64,000 bases of DNA from Streptomyces polyasparticus (GTDB taxonomy: Bacteria; Actinomycetota; Actinomycetes; Streptomycetales; Streptomycetaceae). The notes under the pieces were generated by a model. That model ran no database searches. It worked only from the letters and a program-made list of their open reading frames with translations, and was not told the origin of the DNA. Location: NCBI RefSeq assembly GCF_014493765.1, contig NZ_JACTVJ010000012.1:186001-250000 (forward strand). Reading direction: 5' to 3'. Positions 17,504 through 25,666 of this stretch are shown in pieces. Both the position numbers and the translations under genes were made by a program. Every line of letters begins with the position of its first letter. Position 1 is the first letter of the stretch.

Positions 17504-17998
17504 TCAGCGCCAGCCAGAGCATGCGATCTTCTTGTGTGGCGTGTAGCGCCACTGCTCCGTGCACACCTGCACCCAAACGTTTTCGATGAGGGTCCACGTG
17601 TCTTGGTAGTCCCAATAGGCCTGGCTTACGTCGCCCTTCGGTGTGGCGTTGGCTACGTAGACGTCGTGCTTGCTGCGGGGTCCCTTGATGATCTGGCAGC
17701 CCAGGTCGTTGCAATTGCCTTCGTATAGCGGCACAAGTTCGTAATGGATGTAGGCAACTGCGCGGTAGTCGTCGCCGGCAGTGTCTTCGACGTGGGCGTT
17801 GTAGATGAACGCGCGCGACGAGAGGTTCGGGCCCTCTTGCCATTCGAGGCCGCCGGTGAAGCGGGCGCCCGGCACGCTGGCCGAGAAGCCGCGTGCACCG
17901 GCGGCTTGTGCGGGTGGAGCGGTACCGAGGGTGCCTACGGTGGCGAGAAGTAGGGCTGTTGCCCCTACGCCCCCGAGTCGTTTGGCGAGTTGCCGCAT
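17504..17998 (-). CDS. Small secreted protein of unknown function
   Basis: The 164-residue protein has a clear Sec signal (basic start, hydrophobic stretch, PAQA cleavage about residue 32). The mature domain of about 130 residues is aromatic-rich and includes four cysteines (NCNDLGC in the middle, VC and AC near the end), suggesting two disulfides. I recognise no family. Base composition is visibly less GC-rich than the neighbours, suggesting recent acquisition. Confidence 0.75.
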   Translation of the reverse strand: MRQLAKRLGGVGATALLLATVGTLGTAPPAQAAGARGFSASVPGARFTGGLEWQEGPNLSSRAFIYNAHVEDTAGDDYRAVAYIHYELVPLYEGNCNDLGCQIIKGPRSKHDVYVANATPKGDVSQAYWDYQDTWTLIENVWVQVCTEQWRYTPHKKIACSGWR

Positions 17999-18284
17999 GG
18001 TCCACCTCTTGTCATGTCCTGCACAGATGCAGGGAGGCTGAGTTTGGACGGTCGCGGTGGTCCGTGTCTTGGAAGATTCCGCTACGCGCGCGAACGGCCA
18101 TCCTCGGCAAGCTGCGCCGCCGCGCCGTCGCGGGGAGAGCTCGTTCGCCGCGGGGGCTGCTGCTGGAGGCGGCTTTCGGACGCCGTCCCTACGGGGGTGC
18201 GGTGCACGGTCCGCATGCGGAAAGCGGTTCTGGCAGCGCGATCCAGGAACTGCCTCTGGGCCCGTCCATGAGATCGTCGGGCTC
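17999..18284. other. 286-bp interval with no supported gene
   Basis: The interval lies between the divergent secreted-protein and Imm1-like genes. Frames are open but lack start signals or family resemblance. It may hold the remnant of a gene that once preceded the immunity gene. Confidence 0.4.
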
Positions 18285-18662
18285 GTGAGCGAGTCCTGGG
18301 TGATCGACGACGACGGCTCTGTGCCGGTGTCGGCCGGGACAGTGCTGGAGGCACTCCGGACGCGGATCGACAGCGGTCGGCTGGAGACGCGGCTGAGCAG
18401 TTCGTCCGGGCGGTCGCTGGTCTTCGTGACGAATACCGAGCGCGTGATGGTGATGCTTCTCGAAGAAGAGGGCGATCCGGGCGAGCATGCGGTGACCCCC
18501 GGAGCTCACGGCTCGAGCGACGGGTTCGTCCTCTCGAACGGGCAGCTCGACGTGTACGCGGATGAGGACACCGTGCCCCTCGGCGAGGCGTTCAGGCTCG
18601 TGGAGGAGATCCTGAGGACGGGCTCTTGGCCTGCAGACGCCCATTGGGTTGTCGACCGCTGA
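18285..18662 (+). CDS. Imm1-like immunity protein (orphan)
   Basis: The 125-residue cytoplasmic protein resembles the Imm1 immunity family. A central beta-rich part (LVFVTNTERVMVMLLEE) leads to the typical ending: an acidic strand, PLGEAFRLVEEILRTGSWP and W-VVDR. Imm1 proteins usually neutralise a deaminase or nuclease toxin encoded immediately upstream. No toxin gene is visible upstream, so this copy is orphaned, perhaps as protection against toxins of relatives. GTG 18285 is the likely start because the frame upstream of it has no family resemblance. Confidence 0.7.
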   Translation: MSESWVIDDDGSVPVSAGTVLEALRTRIDSGRLETRLSSSSGRSLVFVTNTERVMVMLLEEEGDPGEHAVTPGAHGSSDGFVLSNGQLDVYADEDTVPLGEAFRLVEEILRTGSWPADAHWVVDR

Positions 18663-18711
18663 CAACCATCTGTCGACAGGGCCGGACGAGGGAGGCGCCC
18701 AGGCAATCGTT

Positions 18712-20283
18712 TCAGGCGTCCGCCGGGAGCTCCGCTTCGCGCTCGCCCAGGTGGTAGACGTCCTTGACCTTGACCTCGGTCACCGCGCGGCCCTCCGTGA
18801 AGATCTGGCGCCAGTCGCCCGAGACGTGGAGTTCGTCGGTGCCCATCGCGCGGACGACGACGAGGCCTTCGTCGAAGCACTTGTACGCCTTCATCCAGAG
18901 GTTGGCGAAGGCCTGCGAGCGGATGAGGTGCATCCAGTCGCTGCGGTACAGCTCCCGGTTGTAGTTCGACTCCCCCATCGTCGAGACGAACTTGGCGTAC
19001 ATCGCCTTCACGTACTCGAGCGTGACCGGGTCGTCCTCGGCGATCGCGCGGTCGCGGGCGTCCTTGAGGGCGATACGGAACTTCTCCAGGAGCCCCTCGG
19101 TGGCCCCCGAGGTCCAGGACTCGTGGATCACGGGAGGCTCGCACAGCCCGTACGGATCGGAGGACAGGCGGAGCAGCAGGCGCAACGTCGGTTCGGTGAC
19201 CCAGAGTTCGCCTGCCTCGTCGCGGTTGCCGAGGGGGTTGGGCAGGAGGTGTTCCAGGTCCCAGGACGGCGGGGTGATCAGGTGGACGCCCGCACGGCGA
19301 CGGTCGTGGACGTTGCCCGTGGAGTGTTCGAGCGCGCCGATCGGCAGGTGCGTCTTGAGCGCCGAGAGGTAGGCGCCGTTGATATCGAGGGCGGTGACCT
19401 CATGGAGGCCCGCGGGAAGTTCGGGACGCGTCCAGTTCGGGCGCGCCTCCCAGATGTCGTCCGGGCCCTTGGCCGTCTTGCGGCGCAGGATGTCGGGCAT
19501 CGGCGGGTGGGCGATCACCTGGTAGCGGGCGCCCTTGCGGGTGTCGTCGAGCAGCGCCATCGCATCGGGGATGGCGCGCTTGACGAGGGCGGCCGTGGCG
19601 GCGTCGACGTCTCCGCTGTGGGCGGCGAGCGCGGCGTCGACGGCGCGAGCGATGAGGTCCGGGGAGTCGGCTTCCTTGGCGCGGCGGCCGGCGGGGACGA
19701 TCTTGGTTGCGGCCGTGTCGGTGGCCGGTCGTCCGGGCGTCGCGATCACAGCTTCGGGCGTCACTGTCACAGCAGCGGCTGACTGCTCCCGCGGCCCGGC
19801 CTCGGACGAGGTCGCCGCCTCGCACTGCGCCGCATCCAAGTGCTGCGCGAATCCCTCGACTTGATGCACGGCAGGGGCGCCGCACAGCACACAGGGTGCG
19901 GGATCGTGTACGGGCTCGGGCTCGTGTGCGGGCTCGCGCTCGGATTCGTGCACGGGCTCGCGCTCAGGCTCATCGCCGGGTTCGCGCTCGGCAACGACCG
20001 CCCCCGCAGGCTCCGTACCCCCGGCGCCCTGATCGGCCACGCCACCCACCTTGGACTGCGCGCCCTCCAGGAAGTACCCGTACTTCGCACGGATCTCCCC
20101 GCTCGGCTCGCGTCCGCTCTCCCACCCGCCGACGGTCGACGCGGACACCCCGAGCACGGCCGCCACCTGCGTACGCGACAGTCCGAGTGCCTCGCGCAGC
20201 CGCCTGCGTTCCTCGGCCGGGGGCAGGGCGGTCTCTTCCTGGACCGAGGCCAGGAGCGCGTCGATCGCGTCGAAGTCCGTCAC
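18712..20283 (-). CDS. Tap-like protein: XRE helix-turn-helix plus family-B polymerase-like palm
   Basis: The 523-residue protein resembles the telomere-associated protein Tap of linear Streptomyces replicons. It has an XRE-type helix-turn-helix (about 23-68; LSRTQVAAVLGVSASTVGGW), a repetitive Glu/Pro/His linker (about 100-128), a possible C2HC zinc site (C131, C134, H148, C154) and a long C-terminal domain. That domain contains DINGAYLSAL (D300), which looks like family-B polymerase motif A, KAMYAKF (about 426-432), which fits motif B, and AMGTDELHV (D483) in place of motif C. A degenerate polymerase palm used for DNA-end binding is my inference. GTG 20283 is chosen for its AAGGAAG ribosome-binding site. 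Confidence 0.7.
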   Translation of the reverse strand: MTDFDAIDALLASVQEETALPPAEERRRLREALGLSRTQVAAVLGVSASTVGGWESGREPSGEIRAKYGYFLEGAQSKVGGVADQGAGGTEPAGAVVAEREPGDEPEREPVHESEREPAHEPEPVHDPAPCVLCGAPAVHQVEGFAQHLDAAQCEAATSSEAGPREQSAAAVTVTPEAVIATPGRPATDTAATKIVPAGRRAKEADSPDLIARAVDAALAAHSGDVDAATAALVKRAIPDAMALLDDTRKGARYQVIAHPPMPDILRRKTAKGPDDIWEARPNWTRPELPAGLHEVTALDINGAYLSALKTHLPIGALEHSTGNVHDRRRAGVHLITPPSWDLEHLLPNPLGNRDEAGELWVTEPTLRLLLRLSSDPYGLCEPPVIHESWTSGATEGLLEKFRIALKDARDRAIAEDDPVTLEYVKAMYAKFVSTMGESNYNRELYRSDWMHLIRSQAFANLWMKAYKCFDEGLVVVRAMGTDELHVSGDWRQIFTEGRAVTEVKVKDVYHLGEREAELPADA

Positions 20284-20472
20284 GGCGCTTCCTTGTCGGG
20301 GCGGTCTGGGGCGGTGGGCGGGAGCGGTCTCGGGGTGCTGACGTGCCCGCTCGTGGCGACACACGGCAACCACTCGGGGCGGCGCACGCGGCAACTATAG
20401 GTCGCATCGGCTGTCCTGTTTCGTACGGCACCCCACGCGCCACCGCACCGCAAGCGCCGGTTGCCCCGGTGT

Positions 20473-20535
20473 CCGTACGCCAACAGCCGCCGCACGCCCC
20501 GTGCCCGTACGCCGACAGCCGCCGCCGCACGCCCC
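20473..20535. repeat. Imperfect direct repeat, two copies
   Basis: A 28-bp unit starting CCGTACGCCAACAGCC (20473-20500) recurs at 20505-20535 with one substitution and a 3-bp insertion. It lies between the Tap-like and sigma-factor genes. Confidence 0.7.
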
Positions 20536-20549
20536 GCATCCCCACACCG

Positions 20550-21800
20550 TCAGCCGCCGGCCTCCCGGGCCCGCGCAAGGAGCAGCTCGCGCTCCCGGGC
20601 GTTGCGCGTCAGGGACGCCGCCCGGGCGAACTCGGCCCGCGCCTCCTCGTGCCGGCCGAGCCGCGCCAGAAGATCACCGCGCACACTCGGCAGCAAGTGG
20701 TACTCCTTGAGGGCGCCTTCTTCCGCAAGCGCGTCCACCAGCTTCAGCGCCTGCTCAGGGCCCTCCGCCATCGACACCGCCACCGCCCGGTTGAGCTCGA
20801 CCACCGCGGACGGCGTGAGCTGGGCGAGCCGCCCGTACAGTGCGGCGATCGCCTTCCAGTCCGTGTCCTCGTAACGCAGCGCCTGCGCATGGCACATGGC
20901 GATCGCGGCCTGCACGGAGTACGGGCCGGTGCCGGCCCGCTGCAGGGCGTCGACGCCTCGGTGGATCAGCATGCGGTTCCACTTGGTGCGGTTCTGGTCG
21001 GCCAGGAGCACCGGCTCTCCGTCGGGGCCGGTGCGGGCCGGCAGCCGGGAGGCCTGGAACTCCAACAGGGCCGCGAGTCCGTGCACTTCGGGCTCGCGCG
21101 GCATCAGTGCGGCGAGCACCCGCGCGAGCCGCAGCGCGTCCTCGCACAGGGCGGGCCGCAGCAGATCCTCGCCGGCCGTGGCGCTGTAGCCCTCGTTGAA
21201 GATCAGGTAGATGACTTCGAGCACCGAGGCGAGGCGGGCCGGGCGTTCGTCGGCTCCGGGGACCTCGAAGGGGACGTCCGCCTTGGCGAGAGCGCGTTTG
21301 GCGCGCACGATGCGCTGGGCGACGGTCGGTTCGGTGGTCAGGAGCGCGCGGGCGATCTCGTCGGTGGTCAGACCGCCCAGCAGCCGCAGGGTGAGGGCGA
21401 TACGGGCCTTCGCCGAGAGCACCGGATGGCAGGCCGTGAAGATCAGCCGCAGCAGATCGTCGTCGATGTCATCGGGATCGGACGGCTCGGGCGGCGGTAC
21501 GTCCTCCAGGGTCCGGCCGACCTCGGCGAGCTTGCGCGCGTAGGTCTCCTTGCGGCGCACGAGGTCGATGGCCTTGCGCCGCGCGGTCGTCATCAGCCAT
21601 GCGGCCGGGTTGTCGGGGACGCCGTCGCGGGGCCACTGCTCCAGTGCGCTGATCAGGGCGTCCTGGGCCAGTTCCTCCGCTATGCCGACATCGCGTACGA
21701 CCCGGGTCACGGCCGCGATGATCCGCGCGGATTCCATCCGGAAGACCGCCTCGACCGTCACGGTCGTCCGGTCCTTTCCTGCTGCTGTCACGTGCCCCAT
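20550..21800 (-). CDS. ECF-type RNA polymerase sigma factor with long C-terminal extension (ECF42-like)
   Basis: The product of about 416 residues has region 2 (ELAQDALISALEQWP, AWLMTTARRKAIDLVRR) and region 4 (LTLRLLGGLTTDEIARALLTTEPTVAQRIVRAKR). A helical C-terminal extension of about 200 residues follows (DUF6596/TPR-like, VIYLIFNEGYSATAGEDLLRPALCEDALRLARVL). This is the layout of ECF42 sigma factors, regulated by their own C-terminal domain rather than an anti-sigma factor. Such genes normally sit beside one or more DGPF/YCII-type genes; none is visible here. The start is uncertain between ATG 21800 and GTG 21791. Confidence 0.9.
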   Translation of the reverse strand: MGHVTAAGKDRTTVTVEAVFRMESARIIAAVTRVVRDVGIAEELAQDALISALEQWPRDGVPDNPAAWLMTTARRKAIDLVRRKETYARKLAEVGRTLEDVPPPEPSDPDDIDDDLLRLIFTACHPVLSAKARIALTLRLLGGLTTDEIARALLTTEPTVAQRIVRAKRALAKADVPFEVPGADERPARLASVLEVIYLIFNEGYSATAGEDLLRPALCEDALRLARVLAALMPREPEVHGLAALLEFQASRLPARTGPDGEPVLLADQNRTKWNRMLIHRGVDALQRAGTGPYSVQAAIAMCHAQALRYEDTDWKAIAALYGRLAQLTPSAVVELNRAVAVSMAEGPEQALKLVDALAEEGALKEYHLLPSVRGDLLARLGRHEEARAEFARAASLTRNARERELLLARAREAGG

Positions 21801-21849
21801 CCCAACACCCGCCCCCTGCCGGGGCAAGCACGGCCGATGTGCGCGTACG

Positions 21850-22434
21850 TCAGGCGGCGCGCAGGCCTTCGAGGATGCGGGTCAACGCGGCCTGGGCATC
21901 GGCGAGATCGGCCGGCCCGGAGGAGGAGGCGAGCCAGAGGGCGGTCTCGTTCATGGCTCCGGACAGGAGGCGGGTGAGGGGCTCGACGGGTTGCGGGCTG
22001 AGGATGCCTGCGTCGATGAGGGAGGTGAGAGCCTCGGCGAGGTGTCGGGCCGATGCCGCTTCGTCGAGGGCGCGCCACTCGTTCCAGCCGAGGACGGCGG
22101 GGCCGTCGAGCAGCATGATCTGCTGCACCTCGGGGTCGGCCGCGGAGGCGAGGAAGGTGCGGCATCCGGCGAGGAGCTGCTCCCAGGGATCGTCCTCGGC
22201 GTCGGCGGCACGCGCGACGGCCTGGGCCACTTCCTGCTGCACCTCCTCGAGTACGGAGCGGAAGAGGGCGGTCTTGCCGCCGTCGAAGTGGTGGTAGAGC
22301 GCGCCCTTGGTGACTCCGGCAGCGCGGACGATCTCGGCGAGACCGACGGCGGCGTATCCCTGTGCCGCGAAAAGGCGCCTGCTCTCGCGCAGCAGTGTGC
22401 GGCGGGTGTGTTCGCGCTGCTCGGCCCGGTTCAC
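21850..22434 (-). CDS. TetR family transcriptional regulator
   Basis: The 194-residue repressor has an N-terminal TetR helix-turn-helix (AAVGLAEIVRAAGVTKGALYHHF at about 28-50) and a helical ligand-binding domain of the usual length. It starts just downstream of two CATACCG-type palindromes shared with the divergent VOC gene, which are its likely operators. Its convergent neighbour is the ECF sigma factor gene on the same strand, 50 bp downstream. Confidence 0.92.
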   Translation of the reverse strand: MNRAEQREHTRRTLLRESRRLFAAQGYAAVGLAEIVRAAGVTKGALYHHFDGGKTALFRSVLEEVQQEVAQAVARAADAEDDPWEQLLAGCRTFLASAADPEVQQIMLLDGPAVLGWNEWRALDEAASARHLAEALTSLIDAGILSPQPVEPLTRLLSGAMNETALWLASSSGPADLADAQAALTRILEGLRAA

Positions 22435-22451
22435 CTGAGCCTCCCCTTTTA

Positions 22452-22499
22452 CATACCGACGGTATGCGAGTAGCCTTCATTTGACATACCGATGGTACG
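22452..22499. promoter_or_regulatory. Two TetR-type palindromic operators
   Basis: Site 1 (22452-22466) is a perfect palindrome, CATACCG-A-CGGTATG. Site 2 (22485-22499) is CATACCG-A-TGGTACG. Their centres are 33 bp apart, about three helical turns. A TTGACA box at 22481 overlaps site 2 and faces the VOC gene, so binding would block its promoter. Confidence 0.75.
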
Positions 22500-22514
22500 C
22501 GAAATGGGGTTCCC

Positions 22515-22928
22515 ATGAAACTCACCAGCATGTATCCGGTGATCTGCACGTCGAAGCTCCAGGAATCGGCGCGCTTCTACACCGAGCTCCTCAGCTTCGA
22601 GACGACCTTCGAGGCCGACTGGTACGTGAGCCTGCGACGACCGGGGACGCCCGCGTACGAACTCGCCCTCCTGGACCACACCCACCCCACCCTGCCCGCG
22701 CCGTATCGCACTCCGGTCCAGGGGCTGCTCCTCAACTTCGAGGTCGAGGACGTCGACGCGGAGTGGGACCGGCTGGTCGTGCGGGGCGGCCTGCGGGCCG
22801 AACTGGAGCTGCGCAGCGAGGAGTTCGGGCAGAGGCACTTCATCGTGGCCGACCCCAATGGGGTCCTGATCGACGTGATCACACCCATTCCCGCAAGCGG
22901 CGAGTTCGCGGAGCAGTACACGCAGTAG
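22515..22928 (+). CDS. VOC/glyoxalase family protein
   Basis: The 137-residue protein has the paired beta-alpha-beta-beta-beta modules of the vicinal oxygen chelate fold ([21 protein letters not shown] at the start, [16 protein letters not shown] in the middle, [17 protein letters not shown] near the end). VOC members include glyoxalases, ring-cleaving dioxygenases and antibiotic-binding proteins; nothing here fixes the substrate. Control by the divergent TetR through the twin CATACCG operators suggests induction by a small molecule. Confidence 0.9.
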   Translation: MKLTSMYPVICTSKLQESARFYTELLSFETTFEADWYVSLRRPGTPAYELALLDHTHPTLPAPYRTPVQGLLLNFEVEDVDAEWDRLVVRGGLRAELELRSEEFGQRHFIVADPNGVLIDVITPIPASGEFAEQYTQ

Positions 22929-22961
22929 GAGGCCCTGACGCCCCTGGTGGAAAATGCGGCG

Positions 22962-23480
22962 ATGGAGATCAGGACTGCCGCACCGACCGATGCCGATGCC
23001 GTCGCCGCGCTGCACACCGCCAGCTGGCGGAGGGCGTACGCGAATCTGTTCCCCGCGGAGTACCTGGCCGGTCCGCTGCTCGCGGAGCGCCGCACGGTGT
23101 GGCGGGCGCGGCTGGCCGAGCCCCTGCCGGGTGCGGCGCTGTTCCTGGCCGAGGATGCCGAGGACGCCGAGGAGTTGGCCGGCTTCGTCTACCTGGAACC
23201 GCGGCCGGACGGCCGGATCCTGCTCGACAATCTGCACGCCCGCCCGGGCAACACCGGCCGCGGCCTCGGCAGCCGACTCCTCGCGCACGCCCTGGCCTGG
23301 TCCGCCACCGCACATCCGGGCCGGGACGTCTACTTGGAGGTCCTCCAGGGCAACACCCGCGCGGTCGCCTTCTACGAACGCCACGGAGGCCGCCGCACCG
23401 ACTCCCGTACGTGCCGTTTCGACCAGGGATTCGAGCTGCCCGAGTACGAGTACACCTGGCCGGCCACCGGGACCCGGTGA
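22962..23480 (+). CDS. GNAT family N-acetyltransferase
   Basis: The roughly 172-residue acetyltransferase shows the GNAT acetyl-CoA-binding segment GNTGRGLGSRLLAHALAWS (about 94-112) and the late GNTRAVAFYERHGGRR motif. The substrate is unknown. The start is chosen at ATG 22962, directly before the EIRTAAPTDADAV strand; a GTG at 22947 is also possible. It follows the VOC gene by 33 bp and is probably co-transcribed under the same TetR control. Confidence 0.88.
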   Translation: MEIRTAAPTDADAVAALHTASWRRAYANLFPAEYLAGPLLAERRTVWRARLAEPLPGAALFLAEDAEDAEELAGFVYLEPRPDGRILLDNLHARPGNTGRGLGSRLLAHALAWSATAHPGRDVYLEVLQGNTRAVAFYERHGGRRTDSRTCRFDQGFELPEYEYTWPATGTR

Positions 23481-23503
23481 CGACCGGCGCGGGCCGGCCA
23501 CCT

Positions 23504-23561
23504 GGGCCGCACCGAGGGGGCACAACCCCGCTCGGGCGGCACCGAGGGGGGTCACACCCCC
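23504..23561. repeat. Two tandem near-identical hairpin units
   Basis: A unit starting GGGCCGCACCGAGGGGG (23504-23530) recurs at 23534-23561, each with a G-run and C-run able to form a small hairpin. They lie between convergent GNAT and pcaV genes and the second copy overlaps the pcaV stop codon, so they may act as a double terminator. Confidence 0.6.
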
Positions 23562-24007
23562 ACCCGATCCGCCCCCTTCAACTCCTCCGCCGCATCCGCG
23601 ACCCGTCGCAGCATGTCGAGGAACACGGCCTGCTCCTCGCCGGAAAGGGGCGCCAGGAACACGTGGTTCATGCGGGCCGTGCGGACCGTGAGTTTGCGGT
23701 GCACGGCGGCGCCCTCGGGGGTGAGGCGCAGGAGCCAGCGGCGGGCGTCCGACGCATCGCGGACCTTCTCGATCAGGCCGCGCCTGCACAGGCGGCTGAC
23801 CACCTCCGCGACCGTGGAGCGGTCGAGGCCCACCCGCTCCCCCACCGTCCGCTGATCGAGGCCCGGCTCGGCCGTCAGTGCGTTGAGCACCCCGTACTGG
23901 GGAGAGGTGATCTCCTCGGAGACCATCGTGGTCCACAGCAGGTAGTGCGCCTGCTGGAGCCGGCGGGCCAAGTGGCCCGGGTGGGTGGTGAGGTCCACGG
24001 CCGCCAT
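23552..24007 (-). CDS. pcaV: MarR-family repressor of the pca operon
   Basis: The 151-residue MarR protein has the winged-helix core (LDQRTVGERVGLDRSTVAEVVSRL, then the RDASDARRWLLRLT wing). It is divergent from pcaIJFHGBL exactly as PcaV is in Streptomyces coelicolor, where the protein represses the operon and is released by protocatechuate (established knowledge of that homologue). ATG 24007 is chosen over 24013 because GGGAG is then seven bases upstream. The divergent region contains two operator-like repeats. Confidence 0.9.
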   Translation of the reverse strand: MAAVDLTTHPGHLARRLQQAHYLLWTTMVSEEITSPQYGVLNALTAEPGLDQRTVGERVGLDRSTVAEVVSRLCRRGLIEKVRDASDARRWLLRLTPEGAAVHRKLTVRTARMNHVFLAPLSGEEQAVFLDMLRRVADAAEELKGADRVGV

Positions 24008-24029
24008 CGTCATCTCCCGCTACCAGGTT

Positions 24030-24179
24030 CATCTGTGCACTGAACAATACTCATGGCGTCGGAAGCCGCGCGCCAGGTCGCCGCATCAAAATCCTCAGTA
24101 GACAAAGAACTTCTTGACGGACCACTGCTCCGATGCCAGCATGACCGACCGGAAGATATTAATCAGTGTACTGAGTAAT
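24030..24179. promoter_or_regulatory. Candidate PcaV operators in the divergent pcaV-pcaI region
   Basis: ATTAATCAGT at 24158-24167 and ACTGAGTAAT at 24170-24179 form a 9-of-10 inverted repeat with a 2-bp spacer, about 60 bp before pcaI. A weaker related repeat, CTGT-GC-ACTGAAC, lies at 24033-24045 close to the pcaV start. Both share a TCAGT..ACTGA-like core. Confidence 0.7.
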
Positions 24180-24236
24180 TCGGCCGGACCCGGTGAGCCG
24201 CACGGCAGGCCGGCGGTCCGCGGAAGGGTGCTCGTC

Positions 24237-25016
24237 ATGGACAAGGTGGTCGCCACCGCCGAGGAGGCGGTGGCCGACGCGCGCGACGGAGCCACCTTCG
24301 CCGTCGGCGGCTTCGGGCTCAGCGGCGTGCCCAACGTGCTCATCCAGGCGCTGTACGAGCGAGGCGTACGCGAGCTCGGCGTCGTCTCCAACAACTGCGG
24401 CGCCTTGGACTCCGGGCTCGCCGTGCTGCTCTCGGCGGGCCGGATCGCCCGGGTCACCGGGTCGTACATCGGGGCGAACAAGGAGTTCGCCCGGCAGTAC
24501 CTCGCCGGCGAGCTGGAGGTCGAACTGATCCCGCAGGGCACGCTCGCCGAGCGGCTGCGGGCGGGCGGCGCCGGGATCCCCGCGTTCTACACCCCGGCCG
24601 GTGTCGGCACCCAGGTCGCCGACGGCGGGCTGCCGTGGCGGTACGACGGTCAGGGCGGAGTCGCGCTCGCCTCGCCGCCGAAGGAGGTGCGGGAGTTCGA
24701 CGGCACCGAGTACGTCCTGGAGCGCGGCATCCGTACCGACTTCGCGCTGGTCCGCGCGGCGCGCGGCGACCGGCACGGGAATCTCGTCTTCAACAAGTCG
24801 AGCCGCAACTTCAACCCCCTGGCCGCGATGGCGGGCCGTATCACCATCGCCGAGGTCGAGGAGCTCGTCGAACCCGGCGAGATCGACCCGGACCATGTGC
24901 ATCTGCCGGGGATCTTCGTGCAGCGGGTGGTCGCCCTCACCCCGGAGCAGGCCGCCGACAAGGGCATCGAGCAGCGCACCGTATCCGTACCCGTGCAGGC
25001 CGAGGAGGCGCGATGA
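24237..25016 (+). CDS. pcaI: 3-oxoadipate CoA-transferase subunit alpha
   Basis: The 259-residue subunit carries the class I CoA-transferase signature [11 protein letters not shown] (about 23-33) and the SNNCG segment. With PcaJ it moves CoA from succinyl-CoA to beta-ketoadipate in the cytoplasm. ATG 24237 is chosen with GGAAGG upstream; in-frame upstream codons run through the operator region. Its stop overlaps pcaJ as ATGA. Confidence 0.95.
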   Translation: MDKVVATAEEAVADARDGATFAVGGFGLSGVPNVLIQALYERGVRELGVVSNNCGALDSGLAVLLSAGRIARVTGSYIGANKEFARQYLAGELEVELIPQGTLAERLRAGGAGIPAFYTPAGVGTQVADGGLPWRYDGQGGVALASPPKEVREFDGTEYVLERGIRTDFALVRAARGDRHGNLVFNKSSRNFNPLAAMAGRITIAEVEELVEPGEIDPDHVHLPGIFVQRVVALTPEQAADKGIEQRTVSVPVQAEEAR

Positions 25017-25666
25017 GCTGGTCGCGAGAGCAGATCGCGGCGCGCGCCGCCCTGGAGCTGGAGGACGGCAGCTATGTGAACCTCGGGATCGGGCTGCCGA
25101 CGCTGATCCCGAACCATCTGCCGCCGGGCGTCGAGGTGGTCCTGGAATCCGAGAACGGGATCCTGGGGACCGGCCCGTATCCGCTGGACGAGGACGTCGA
25201 CCCGGATCTGATCAACGCCGGCAAGGAGACCGTCACGGTGCTTCCGGGCGCCTCGTTCTTCGACTCCGCGCTCTCCTTCGGGATGATCCGCGGCGGGCAC
25301 ATCGACGCCGCGGTGCTCGGCGCCATGCAGGTCTCCGCGCAGGGGGATCTCGCCAACTGGGCGGTGCCCGGGAAGTTGATCACCGGGATCGGCGGGGCGA
25401 TGGATCTGGTGCACGGCGCGCGGCGCGTGATCGTGGTCATGACGCACACCGCGAAGGACGGCTCGCCGAAGATCGTCGCGGAGTGCTCGCTGCCGCTGAC
25501 CGGGCGCGGCTGCGTCGACCGGATCATCACCGATCTCGGGGTACTCGACGTGGTGCCGGACGGGCTGCTCCTGGTGGAGACTGCGCCGGGGGTTTCCGTG
25601 GCCGAGGTGATCGCCGCGACCGGAGCCCCGGTCCGAATCGCAGACACAGTGGGGAGCAGGGCATGA
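25013..25666 (+). CDS. pcaJ: 3-oxoadipate CoA-transferase subunit beta
   Basis: The 217-residue subunit contains the catalytic glutamate in the SENG motif (ESENGILG, about residue 44-47) that forms the glutamyl-CoA thioester, and the [11 protein letters not shown] nucleotide-binding region. Start and stop are both within ATGA overlaps with pcaI and pcaF, so the three proteins are translationally coupled. Confidence 0.96.
   Translation: MSWSREQIAARAALELEDGSYVNLGIGLPTLIPNHLPPGVEVVLESENGILGTGPYPLDEDVDPDLINAGKETVTVLPGASFFDSALSFGMIRGGHIDAAVLGAMQVSAQGDLANWAVPGKLITGIGGAMDLVHGARRVIVVMTHTAKDGSPKIVAECSLPLTGRGCVDRIITDLGVLDVVPDGLLLVETAPGVSVAEVIAATGAPVRIADTVGSRA

Noticed and set aside
17999-18284. A deaminase-type toxin gene expected before the Imm1-like gene
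   Set aside because: No frame shows the zinc-binding His/Cys motifs of such toxins; only scattered short similarities were seen.
20473-20535. The direct repeat near the Tap-like gene as a CRISPR array or attachment site
   Set aside because: There are only two imperfect copies with a 4-bp gap, no spacers, and no integrase or tRNA gene nearby.
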